64,000 nt of DNA from Tridacna crocea (taxonomy: Eukaryota; Mollusca; Bivalvia; Cardiida; Cardiidae), in assembly GCA_943736015.1 (NCBI GenBank), contig OX031062.1:53060962-53124961 (forward strand), in the 5' to 3' direction. Below are positions 47,885 to 58,067 of the stretch, in pieces; within the stretch, counting starts at the first letter, position 1; the number at the start of each line of letters is the position of its first letter. The notes under the pieces were generated by a model. The model saw only the letters and a list, made by a program, of their open reading frames with translations. It ran no database searches and was not told where the DNA came from. The translations under genes and the position numbers were made by a program.

Positions 47885-48350
47885 GACAATTTATTCAGGT
47901 ATTTAGGCCTCCGGCCCATAATACTACAAAGTACTAAGTTAACATCATAATGTACAGAGTGAAAATATATACACACATATATGTTAAATTTAACAAACGA
48001 CAAAATGTAGACTTGCCCAAATTAAAAGCACTTGCAGACGACAATTTAGTTGTTTATAATTGCAATGATTGAACTTTACTTGTCTTAATAAAACGATAGA
48101 AAACAGTGTGTGAAAAGAAAAAACAAAACAAAAAAACCGATGGTTACCCATGTTTTCTCCCCTCCCTCAATACCATCATAAGGCATTTTTCAAAGGATAG
48201 TCAAAAAACAAGACAGATAGGAAATTTGAATACTTAGGCCTCCGGCCCATAATGCACCACAAAACAACAATATTATCATAGTATACACAATGAAAACATA
48301 TAGACATACATCAATTAATTCTAGGAAAATAAATAATTCTAGGATATAAA
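47885..48350 (+). repeat. two direct copies of a TTAGGCCTCCGGCCCATAA repeat
   Basis: Copies near 47905 and 48232, followed in each by similar ATGTACA..GTGAAAA-ATATA sequence. A worn family A copy lies between (47990-48190). Confidence 0.65.
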
Positions 48351-48359
48351 TTAGCATAA

Positions 48360-49300
48360 TGCATTGTTCTCCATCATGAGCAGAAGTTCCCTTTGAAACA
48401 TTTATTCAGGTCTAGGGTCTAGGTCAAGCTTGAGAGTCAAGTGTTCGTGGGCTTGACACAAGTTGTCCTTGGACAACGATTATGAATTAGGATTAACGTC
48501 TTTTTATATTATGTAGATATAAGTATCGAAGCTCAAGTCAATGTGACTTGGCCGTAAAATAGACAAGTAGGCTAAGATAGGTAAACCGAGCCTAATCGTT
48601 TTCACAAAACAATCCAACCTTTTCACAGTATTTTATTGAGAAAATATTTTGGCTAAAAGAGAATTTGCTTGTAACAAGCAATTCATCCAAATTTCCCCAA
48701 AATCTTACTTTTCAATATACACAAAGAACTACTTTGGATTTTCATCTACAACTTCCTTCAAATATGACCAGTTCAAAATTTCGTCGTCTTGTGGAAGGTA
48801 GAGACAACATGACCAACTGCCATATCACTCAAATCTGTGTTATTCATTACATTTTGCCTTGATATCTATCTTACATGTATTTTCATTGAAATCAATAAAA
48901 ATAAATATGTTCTTGCGTCATAAATGTAAAAAAATAAAGTCATTCAGGACTGCAAGACATCACATGTCCCAAAATATTTAGATAACAAAAGTTGGTATTG
49001 CGCCGATTGAATGCGGTTCAATTTTGACTTGGGATTGTTTACAAGAATGACAAATTACTAAGTATTCTAAGCCATTATCAAGCACCCCATAACTGTGAGC
49101 ACATGCCTAGCTCTGGCTTAATTAGTTTCTGGCTAGTGCTTTCTAGTATCAGTTCAAAATTTCCTGATAAAACCAAGAATTTCAGGGGCTTAGTGGAATC
49201 CGCTTGTTTCCCTGTCCGTCTACCTGTTTGTATTAATTAAAATTGACCTTATGTGTTGTTTCGTATCCTCAATTTCCTGGCCTTCAGTACTATCGGTACT
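48360..49300. other. no gene seen
   Basis: One worn family A-like stretch at 48600-48800 (GAGAATTTGCTTGTAACAAGC); the rest unassigned. Confidence 0.4.
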
Positions 49301-49304
49301 TTGA

Positions 49305-49439
49305 TTTCCTCCTCTTCCCACAATGTTTTCAACCCTTCCAAAGTCAAAATTAAAATTTGATTCACATATTTAATTTTTGGTCTGCAAATGCTTTCAATTT
49401 TGGACTAGCCTAAAATTCTGTCATATGGTAAAGAGTTAA
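49305..49439 (+). mobile_element. family A right half
   Basis: From CCTCCTCTTCCCACAATG to GGTAAAGAGTTAA. Confidence 0.7.
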
Positions 49440-49565
49440 TGTGGCTAAGGCTTAGGTTATAGAACTTCCCATTGAAACTCAAAAGATAAGAATCATTGTA
49501 GAAAATGGAGAAAAAGGCTGGTCAGTGTTTTCAAAAAAACATCACCAGGGCTATGAATTATTTAA

Positions 49566-49790
49566 GTCTTTAGCACACAATCCTGACTTTTGACAACCCT
49601 GAGAAGAAAGCCTTTGGAAAACATTTTGGGAAAAGGAGAAAATGCTGATAACCAGCATTTTCTCCTCTTCCCACAATGTTTTCTACCCTTCCCAAAAGGA
49701 ATTCAGTTTTTCAGTCCCATTCATTTTGTCCTCCACAAATGCTTTCAATTTGCACCAGGCTATAATTTTGTTGTTTGGTAAAACTCAAGG
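49566..49790 (+). mobile_element. family A MITE, TTAA lost
   Basis: GCACACAATCCTGAC start; loop GATAACC. Confidence 0.78.
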
Positions 49791-49824
49791 ACTCCCGTGA
49801 AAAAAAGAGTATGTGTACTTCTAG

Positions 49825-49890
49825 AGGGGCTTGATACCAGGGCCTCCTGGCCAAAAATCCTACTGTTTACTTTTGAGCCATGGAGGATTC
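49825..49890 (-). mobile_element. tRNA-like SINE fragment
   Basis: Minus strand CATGGCTCAAAAGTAAAC and GGTATCAAGCCCC. Confidence 0.4.
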
Positions 49891-50194
49891 TAGTCACCAG
49901 TGTTCCTCCTTTGCGACAGTATTTTCAAGAGCTTTTCACCTCAGGGTTGTTATAACATGGGAACTGATTAGTATGGTAGGTAACTCGAGAGAAATACTGT
50001 ATTTACATAATAACGTTGAAAAATGCTTGCTCTAGGGAAATCTCATACAAACATGCTCGGAATGCAGACATAATGTATAAATGGGATCCAGTGACCCTTT
50101 TCGTGAAAATCTAAGGCAAATTCTCATGGAAAAAAATGGCTTTCCAGTCATCAATTAGTTTTCTATACTTTCAAAGACAAGCAAAGAAGCTATC

Positions 50195-50300
50195 AGTAAA
50201 GAACAGAGATAGAAGATTAGACTGCAATATTATGTACCATCTGATCTTGATCAACACTGTCTGCATAAGCAGTTAAAATGCTTTTCAGTGCTTAATGGGT
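50195..50300. mobile_element. family B MITE fragment
   Basis: AGATTAGACTGCAAT..CATCTGATCTTGATC and GCTTAATGGG end. Confidence 0.55.
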
Positions 50301-50465
50301 AAATACATGGAGTGAACAGTTCCAGTTAGTACTAGATGCAGGTAACTGGTTTTGCAATTTCAATGGTGTTTTTTTGTCATAATATAAAGCGAAGAATGGG
50401 ACAGGATAGGCCAAACAAGATCCAGTTCTATAATAGTTGGAATTGTGTAGCAAAGGGTTATAACA

Positions 50466-50700
50466 TTAGGCTAATTTTTTACCAGACGCCAAAATTTTGG
50501 ACTTGTCCAAATTGTAAGCATCTGCAGACAACAGAATAAATGTGACTCAAAAATTGAAATTTGATTTTGGAAAACTAGAGAGAATTGTGGGAAAAGGAGA
50601 AAATGCTGGTTACCAGCGTTTTCTCCGTCTCCTGCAAATGTTTTTAAAAGCTTTCTTTTTCAGGGTCGTTAAAAGTGGGGATTGTCTGGTAAATAGTGAA
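50466..50700 (-). mobile_element. family A MITE, worn ends
   Basis: TTTTTACCAGACGCC start; hairpin with one arm changed (CGTTTTCTCCGTCTCC). Confidence 0.72.
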
Positions 50701-50829
50701 GACAAAGGATTCCTAATTATTTTGTTAAATTCCAACGATATGCAAAGTAAGATCCAAATGCATTTAACTGTTTACCACACTTACCAGTTACCACACAACA
50801 AAACTTTTTACTTGTACAAATAAAAATGC

Positions 50830-51680
50830 CAGTATTTGCAGATCACAATTAAAATCAAAGCGTTGGGAATGCTGAAGTGGTATTTGTGAAGGAAGCTGTT
50901 GTGTGGTATTAATAATAACTTTAAAGAAAAAGAGTAATATATTCATATATATTGGCTTGAAAGTCATGCAACTAAGCAAATGAATACCTTCTTGGATGAA
51001 AGGAGATTACTCATGACAAAGTTAGGATTATTTGTGTATTTCTGGTCTCCCTTTGATCATTCGGAGGGGTCAGGAGTAACGTCCCTTGACAGTGCAAAGC
51101 AAGATGGATACAGAGCGAAATTATGTGAATATATTGAATGAAATTAAGCTTGTAACTATGAAATATCTTTGGCCTTAAACATTTACATGTAATTCACAAC
51201 ATTACAATCAATTATTTTGTTCTATAAATATTTATGCCCAATCAAATGGAGTGGCCGGCAATCATAGGATGAACAAGCCATTGGACGAACTGGTTTTGGA
51301 ACAAAAAAGCCCAGGACCATGCGATTGGTAGACAAATTTTGTATAATTTTGCTAATAAAAGGCTGTGAGCAAGTAAAGCTTTTTTCAATAAAAACTTAGT
51401 ACATTGTATTTCCACGATCAATGGCCTCACCAAGTGTATTTAAACATGCCATTTCCAATTTCATATCAGAGTGCCACCAAAAAACTAATTTGCCTGAGAA
51501 AAATTGAGTTTAATTGGGTTTATTTTCTTTGGCTTTGCACAAAATATGATATATGGTCTTCAAAATTCAATATTGTATATGTTGTAAAAAAATCAATCAG
51601 TTTTCAGTAATACTTTCAAAGACAAGCAATAGACTCAAAGACAAATACCATAAGGTCAAATCATGTATGGATGATGGGTT
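50830..51680. other. no gene seen
   Basis: AT-rich, no repeat recognised except short A tracts. Confidence 0.4.
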
Positions 51681-51686
51681 TGTCTT

Positions 51687-51914
51687 TTAACCCATTACCA
51701 CACAAGAAAAATTTAGACTGGTCCAAATTAAAAGCATTTGCAGACGACAAAATAAAGGTGACTGAAAAATTGAAATTTGTTTTGGAAAGGGTAGAAAACA
51801 CTGTGGGAAAAGGAGAAAATGCTGGTTACCAGCATTTTCTCCTTTTCCCACAGTGTTTTCAAAAGGCTTCTTTTTCAGGGGCGTCAAAAGTAGGGATTGT
51901 GTGGTAATGGGTTG
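51687..51914 (-). mobile_element. family A MITE
   Basis: Left TTAA; right changed to TTGA; perfect hairpin. The best-kept minus-oriented copy. Confidence 0.9.
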
Positions 51915-52024
51915 AAGGACGAAAAACAGTGAGGAAATGGGGAAAGGAAAATATGCTGGCTACTACCGGAAGTCTCTTCCCCCTTTTCTCAGCGTGTCTT
52001 CTCAAAAGCTATTCTCCGTAGGGA

Positions 52025-52170
52025 GCTTCCTGAGCTGGACAGTGCAGTTGTAAGTAACTTAGTGTACAGGACATGAGACCAAGGTGTTGCTGGCTTGAAT
52101 CCCGGTTGCAGCCAATATCTTTCTGAGGATTGATGATAGTTCTTGTGAAAGTTCCATTCTGTTCTCACCT
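52025..52170 (+). mobile_element. tRNA-derived SINE, family 2, partial
   Basis: GGCTTGAATCCCGG (B box) then TCTGAGGATTGATGATAGTTC. Confidence 0.65.
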
Positions 52171-52342
52171 TTAACTCTTTACCAAATGACACAAATTTTA
52201 GACTGGTCCAAACTGAAAGACTTGCAGACGACAAAATAAACATAACTCAAAAATTAACAGCGTTTTCTCCTTTTCCCACAATGTTTTTAAAAGGCATCTT
52301 TTTCAGGGTCATAAAAACCAGAGATTGTTTGGTAAAGGTCTA
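52171..52342 (-). mobile_element. family A MITE, left hairpin arm deleted
   Basis: CAAAAATTAACAGCGTTTTC at the join. Confidence 0.75.
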
Positions 52343-52523
52343 ATCATTGTTTTCATGACAGTTAAGTAAAAATGGAGTCAGTTACTAGGAAGAAAATTTT
52401 GTGAAGTACTAAAAAGAGAAATATAAGGAAATGATGGGTAGGTGCACTGGCTGCCGCACTATAACTGAAATAATGTGGAAAATGGCATTTAACACCATAC
52501 ATACATATATTTCCTTATGGTAC

Positions 52524-52754
52524 TTAACCCTTTCCCACATAAACCCAAGTTTTTAATGACTCTGTGGAAGAAGCCTTTTGAAAACACTTTGGGAAATGGA
52601 GAAAATGCTGGTTACCAGCATTTTCTCCTCTTCTCCCCAATGTTTTCTACCCTACTGGAAAGAAATTTCAATTTTTGAGGTATGTTTAATTTATCGTCTG
52701 CAAGTGCAATCAATTTGGACCAGTCTTTCATTTTGTCATTTGATAAAGGGTAAA
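52524..52754 (+). mobile_element. family A MITE
   Basis: Left TTAA 52524-52527, right end GATAAAGGGTAAAG; full hairpin. Confidence 0.82.
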
Positions 52755-52936
52755 GATTCAGGATTGATCACCGATAAAGGGTGAAGCCCTCTTTCTGCTT
52801 TTATACAGTGTGAAGCTTAAACACTGTCAGCATCTGGGTAATGATGAAATGATAATTTTTATGCTTGACATAGCTTTATGAATTTGTTGCATAAAATATT
52901 ATACATCAATGAACTTTTGACTCCTAGTTTACTCTG

Positions 52937-53153
52937 TTAACCCTTTATAACACAATCCCAACTTTTAAAGACCTTGAGAAAGAAGCGTTATGAAAACATT
53001 GTGGGAAAAGGAGAAAATGCTGATAACCAGCATTTTCTCCTTTTCCCACCATGTTTTCTTCCCGTCCCAATAGAAATTTCAAATTTTCAGTCACTTTTAT
53101 TGTGTCGTTTGCAAATGCTTTCAATTTGGACCAGTCTAAAATTTTGTCGTAAT
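52937..53153 (+). mobile_element. family A MITE, right end cut
   Basis: Stops at TTTTGTCGTA where a family C copy begins. Confidence 0.82.
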
Positions 53154-53156
53154 CAG

Positions 53157-53412
53157 CCATTCTCTGTGAAAAGGAGATTTATTGTAATTGCGAAAAGTAT
53201 TGATCATGTCAACCATCACAAACTGTACAGGCCGACAGTCATAATTATGTCAATATATTGTATTAGTTAATTTTCTGCATATCAACTGATCAGTCTACCT
53301 CATGATTAACTGGGGTTCCTAGACAAAATAGATAACATGGATCCATAATTATGTGATATTGGGCATAGTGCTATGTATTACAGAGATGCACGAAACCCTC
53401 TTTTGCCAGACT
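53157..53412 (+). mobile_element. family C MITE, worn
   Basis: TTGCGAAAAGTATTGATC, GATCCATAATTATGTGAT and CAGAGATGCACGAAACCCTC. Confidence 0.65.
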
Positions 53413-53512
53413 GTGACTCAAATAGATTGGACATTTTTAGATTTGTAAAAGGGACCCAAATATTGCTGTCTATCCAGTTACCAGATGACCGAATTTTAGG
53501 TTCATCTTCATT

Positions 53513-53743
53513 TTAACTCATTACCACTCGAGAAAATTTTAGACTGGCCCAAATTGAAAGCATTTGTAGACGAAAAAATAAAAGTGACTGAAAATTTGAA
53601 GTTTTTTTTTTGTGAAGGGTAGAAAACATTGTGGGAAAAGGAGAAAATGCTGGTTACCAGCATTTTCTCCTTTTCCTACAATGTTTTCCAAAGGCTTCTT
53701 TCTCAGGGGCGTCAAAAGTAGGGATTGTGTGGTAATGGGTTAA
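53513..53743 (-). mobile_element. family A MITE
   Basis: TTAA both sides; intact hairpin. Confidence 0.9.
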
Positions 53744-53744
53744 G

Positions 53745-53997
53745 TGTTTGCAGACATCAAATTGAATGTAGCTAAAATAATCTTACATGTCTTTTATCTC
53801 TTCTGTCTTTACCTTTATTTGCCTGTAATGATATTTTTAATGTGCTCTAAATGATGAAAGATGTCTTTAAACAGGTAGAAAACATTGTTTAACATGGAGA
53901 AAATACTGGTGATCAGCATTTTCTCCTTTTCCCACAATGTTTCAAAAAGACTTCTTTTGAGATCATTAACACTTTGGATTGTTTGGTAAAGGGTTAA
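53745..53997 (-). mobile_element. family A MITE, interrupted
   Basis: AGTGTTTGCAGACATC left part, unrelated AT-rich piece, then hairpin and GGTAAAGGGTTAA. Confidence 0.65.
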
Positions 53998-53999
53998 AC

Positions 54000-54470
54000 T
54001 TTCAACTTGTAGTTGTCCAACTATAAAGGCTCATCAGTCTGGCACATGTTGTGCTAAGGTAAGTTAAAGAGACCATTGGTTAAAAGTCAAGGTCACAGCA
54101 AGGTCAAATATGTTCTTAGGTGGTAGTGTTTGTGTTTGGCCTGTTAGTCTCTTCATTCACAAGTGAATTTCAGTAAAACGCTGCTGAATTGTAAACCACA
54201 TAATTATAGACGATATGTCAGGCACAAGAACCTTAACTTTGGCTTAAAAGTCAAGGTCAAGTGAAGGTCAGAAATGTTAGTCTATAGCCAATGTTGATGT
54301 GCAAAACTCACAGGAAAAGGCTACTATTTCCCAGGGCATCAGTGACATGTCTTCTTTTCCTACCATTGAACATTTCTTTTTCTACAACTGTTTGCCACAT
54401 AATGAATTTGTAACTTAAAATCTATGGACAGAGCAGTTCTAAAAATTGCCTAGACAATAATAGGCAAAAC
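54000..54470. other. no gene seen
   Basis: Two AAAAGTCAAGGTCA words (near 54085 and 54247) suggest an old repeat like that at 4985-5660. Confidence 0.4.
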
Positions 54471-54474
54471 ACAT

Positions 54475-54701
54475 TTAACCCTATACCACACAACCCCGAC
54501 TTTTAATGACCCGCGGAAAGAAGCCTTTTGAAAACATTGTGGGAAAAGGAGAAAATGCTGGTAACCAGCATTTTCTCCTTTTCCCACAATGTTTTTTACC
54601 CTGCTGGAAACAAATTTCAATTTTTGACTTCCATATAATTTGTCGTCTGCAAGTGCTTTCAATTTGGACCAGTCTAATTTTGTCGTTTGGTAAAGAGTTA
54701 A
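54475..54701 (+). mobile_element. family A MITE
   Basis: TTAA both sides; perfect hairpin 54530-54594. Confidence 0.9.
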
Positions 54702-54897
54702 ATGGGGGTTATAGGATTAGATTAGATGACTATAGATTTAGATATACTGGTAGATAGAAGACAGATAAGTGTCTGATTATAATCTTCCCATTGTTTTATA
54801 TAAAGTGTCAGCATTTTTGGGGGGTACAGTCACAATGCCTTATTCTGAGGCATTATTCCTGCTGACCCAAATTCAACCTCTCTTTTTCTTTGGTTTG

Positions 54898-55070
54898 TTA
54901 ACCATTTACTGCAAAACTCTGCGTTTATAAGTCGCTAAAAGAAAAGGCTTTTGAAAACATAGAGTAAAGAGGAGAAAATTCTGATACATGTACTGTTACC
55001 AGAATTTTCTCCTTTTCCAGGGATGTTTTCCAAGGCCTTTATTTGTTAAATTTTGGAATTGTAGGGTAAA
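54898..55070. mobile_element. family A MITE, degraded
   Basis: AGGAGAAAATTCTG..CCAGAATTTTCTCCT hairpin with a 15-base loop. Confidence 0.6.
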
Positions 55071-55263
55071 GTGTTGTTGTAAATAATAAAAGAACAGATG
55101 GAAAAGACATGTACAGTGTTTTTGACATTTTGATTTTCAGCACAGCTGGATACAGAAAGGTTGAAATGACAGATACTTAAATTTATGGTGTGGGTGGTTG
55201 GTTACTCAAGTTCTAGAATGAGTTTCAGGTTACAGTCAAACCTTGACAAGGATACAGTAAAAT

Positions 55264-55492
55264 TTAACCCATTACCAAACAATCCCTGGTTTTTACGACC
55301 CTGAGATGGAAGCCTTTTGAAAACATTGTAGGAAATGGAGAAAATGCTGGTAACCAGCATTTTCTCCTTTTCCCACAATGTTTTCTACCCTGCTTGTAAC
55401 AAATTTCAATTTTTGAGTTATATATATTTTGTTGTCTAAAAGTGCTTTCAATTTGGACCAGTCTAAAATTTTGTTGTTTGGTAAAAAGTTAA
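55264..55492 (+). mobile_element. family A MITE
   Basis: TTAA both sides, right one shared. Confidence 0.9.
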
Positions 55493-55710
55493 GTCTTTGC
55501 CACACCAAGTTTTCATGACCCTGATGGAAAGGATTTAGAAAAACATTGTGGGAAAAGGACAAAATGCTGGTTATCAGCATTTTTTCCTATTCCAGCAATG
55601 TTTTCTGCTGCTTCTCATACAAATCCAGTAGTTTTTGACATATTATATTGTCAGCTACAAAATTGTTTCAGCATGGAACAGTCTGATATTGTGTCTTATT
55701 GTAGAGTTAA
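55489..55710 (+). mobile_element. family A MITE, worn body
   Basis: Shares both end TTAAs with neighbours; loop GGTTATC. Confidence 0.8.
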
Positions 55711-55915
55711 CTCTCTGTTAGCAGACACAATTGTAGAGTGATTCATATTGAAAGCCAAAGAGTAACCAGCTGGTAACCAGCATTTTCTCCTTTTCCCACA
55801 GTGTTTTCTACCCTTCTCAGAACAAATTTCAATTTTTAAGTCACCTTTGTTGTTGTCTGCAAATGCTTTCAATTTAAACCTATCTAAAATTTTGTCGTGT
55901 GGTAAAGAGTTAGGA
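55707..55915 (+). mobile_element. family A MITE, left part replaced
   Basis: Only GAGTAACCAGCTGGTAACC precedes the right arm; third in a TTAA-linked run. Confidence 0.7.
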
Positions 55916-56430
55916 GTTGTTACGGTCTTTCTTATTCTTTACTTTATTTGATACGTACTTTTTAATCGTGGTGATAATCATCTGTAACTAATTCAAGAAA
56001 ACGATTTGAATTTATAATTACCATCGGAGATGGTTGCAAATTTGGTCTAAATTGAAAAAGCAACTTAGCCGAGCGTTATATAATTGTCATAGCCTGTCGT
56101 CTGATGTGGGCGAGCGCCTCAAAGTTTCTATACTTTTTCAATGGTACAGCAAACAAGGAGGGATAGAAAAAAGAAGTTTCCCATTTCAATTTTTTTATTC
56201 CTCATAAAGTAATTGAAATTTAAAAATTTTGAAGTTATGGGCTTATTATGTTATTTAAGAAGGTCAGTTTGATATTATGATAGCAGAATGGATAAAGCTT
56301 ATAAAGGGAGGTAATTATACAAAATCATTTTCCATTTCCTCACATTATGAGGAGTCCGGGTTTTGTACTGGTGAGTAATCGAGCCTTGATCAATTCGACT
56401 GAAATGGTTCGCAAACGATGGGATAAACAC
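55916..56430. other. no gene seen
   Basis: Unassigned AT-rich sequence; AAAGGGAGGTAAT near 56306 recurs near 63926. Confidence 0.4.
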
Positions 56431-56432
56431 CA

Positions 56433-56571
56433 GAAAACGCTAGAAAACATTGTGGGCTAATAAAAAAAATGCTTGTTACCAACATTTCATCCTTTTCCCA
56501 CAATGTTTTGAAATGTCTTGTTTCTCTTAATCATTAAAGATCGCGATTGTGTGGAAGTGGGATAATTTGGA
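56433..56571 (-). mobile_element. family A MITE, left end missing
   Basis: Hairpin CTTGTTACCAACATTTC worn. Confidence 0.6.
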
Positions 56572-56573
56572 TT

Positions 56574-56862
56574 GATTGTATGCTATTACAGTCATATTGT
56601 GCAGGCCGGTGCACCTATCCAAGATTTCCTGGAGTTTCCTTTTACCCGTGATATGCACAGTATTCTTTCCAAGGCACTGACCGCTTTCCAAAATAAGCAA
56701 ACAATACAAACAATGTCCAGCAGTGAGAGAGGAATGAATCCCGTCGCATTGACTAGCATTAATTTTTGGGAAGAAATTGGCTAAGCCGGAAGTCGCACCA
56801 GTAACCCCCTGTTCTGCTGTTCTGCACACTTACGTACTGGGTCACTGGAGCTTGACTGGGAT
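56574..56862 (-). mobile_element. tRNA-derived SINE, family 2
   Basis: The minus strand has CGACGGGATTCATTCCTCTC and GGTAAAAGGAAACTCC..GGATAGGTGCACCGG, the same tail as 11104-11395. Confidence 0.75.
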
Positions 56863-56876
56863 AATATTTAACAGAA

Positions 56877-57092
56877 ACCTTTACCACACAATAATGACAT
56901 CTAACACCCCTGAGGGAGATAGCTTTTGAAAACATTGTGGGAAAAGAAGAAAATGCTGGTAATCAGCATTTTCTCCTTTTCCCACCATGCTGGAAACAAA
57001 ATTCAATATTTGAGTTACTGTGCGTTTATTTTGTCGTCTGGAAGTGCTTTCAATTTGGACCTGTCTACAATTTTGTCGTTTGGTAAAGTTAA
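56877..57092 (+). mobile_element. family A MITE, right hairpin arm shortened
   Basis: CCTTTTCCCACCATGCTGG at the join; right TTAA 57089-57092, 47 bases before the candidate exon at 57140. Confidence 0.82.
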
Positions 57093-57139
57093 TGTTAAAC
57101 ACGATAATTGTCTTTTTTTTTAACTTTGTCTTTCTGTAG

Positions 57140-57207
57140 CTGAAAAGACCACCCTTTTGTATAAACTCGTGACATTTTTGTTAGTTCTCTTCCGAGCTCG
57201 TCTATAG
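57140..57207 (+). CDS. candidate last exon of the small unidentified gene
   Basis: It follows a strong T-rich acceptor (ctttgtctttctgtag). With phase 1 from 44732 it reads AEKTTLLYKLVTFLLVLFRARL in two parts and stops at TAG 57205-57207. The whole protein would be 56 residues with one hydrophobic segment (LVTFLLVLF), possibly a small membrane protein. Unseen exons between 44.7 and 57.1 kb are possible. Confidence 0.22.
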
Positions 57208-57291
57208 TGATTCAAAGGCGGAGTGGTCACAGATCAGGCAGTTTTCTGAGCAGTTTGATTTTGAGACGTGCAGGCTTGGCACTTTTTGTAT
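57208..57291. other. target region of the retrotransposon, left side
   Basis: GAGACGTGCAGGCTTGGCACTTTTTGTATTG-like sequence. A similar unit recurs at about 63540-63590, so the element landed in a short tandem duplication. Confidence 0.5.
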
Positions 57292-57843
57292 TGTTACGAG
57301 TCAGGCGTAACTAGAAAGAAGAAGCCAGCAACAAACGATAACAATTAACAGAATTTATTAACAAAAATATCAAATAAACAGTTACAATAGTACAAAACAA
57401 TACCTTAGACGTTAAATTCAGAAGACAAACTATTCCAGTCTTAATTCCAATCTGATCCTGATCCAAACTAAATGTAATCCAAGCACATGAAATAATCCTC
57501 ACTTTAGTCTAGTCTGATCCGAATCCAAACTGAATGTAATCCAAGCACTAATTATGACACAAACACAAAATAATCCCCACTGTAGTCTGGCAATCATGTA
57601 TTAACTAGTGAACACTGAGATGTAAAAAGCTTTTCCTTTTATAATAACAGGGAAACTTCCAGAAAATTCATGTTAAAATCAGTTGCATAATTCTTAGTAA
57701 TCGGATTGTATAAAGGCCTGGAAACTTCCAGCACAATATTCTACAAGAGAGAGTTCAGTTCTAAAAATAGCAACAGGGGAAAACCATTCAAAAATAGATA
57801 CACACATGAACAAAGCTAGGAATAACTGGGTATGTACATAACA
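57292..57843 (-). repeat. 3' LTR of the retrotransposon
   Basis: Same length and, by eye, same sequence as the 5' LTR. TATAAAAG at 57643-57636, AATAAA at 57359-57354. Confidence 0.95.
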
Positions 57844-57855
57844 CTTCCCCCCTTG
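57844..57855 (-). other. polypurine tract
   Basis: The minus strand reads AAGGGGGGAAG immediately before the 3' LTR, where plus-strand DNA synthesis starts. Confidence 0.88.
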
Positions 57856-58067
57856 AAAAGAAAAAGAAAGGTTTATGAAATAAATCTTTCTTTTTTGCAA
57901 TATTATTTATATACATGTATGTGACACTTTATCTGAAGTATACATAGGAAATGACAAACTCAAATATTAATTATTTCAGACTAATGAAAATAATCAAGGT
58001 AATGAAATTACAATTTAAAAGAAAAAACAGTTTAAACTTGATTTACGGAGAAACGACTATTGAAATT

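Noticed and set aside
170-57102. Dozens of short reading frames with shared words such as GKGENAGYQHFLLFPQCF or KEKMLVTSIFSFSHNVF, resembling a protein family
   Set aside because: They are translations of the family A hairpin in different frames and on both strands. The same DNA is open on both strands because it is a palindrome, and no spacing, start or splice signal supports coding.
57311-57502. 63-residue gene present twice (also 62969-63160)
   Set aside because: It is an open stretch within the two identical LTRs with no coding features.
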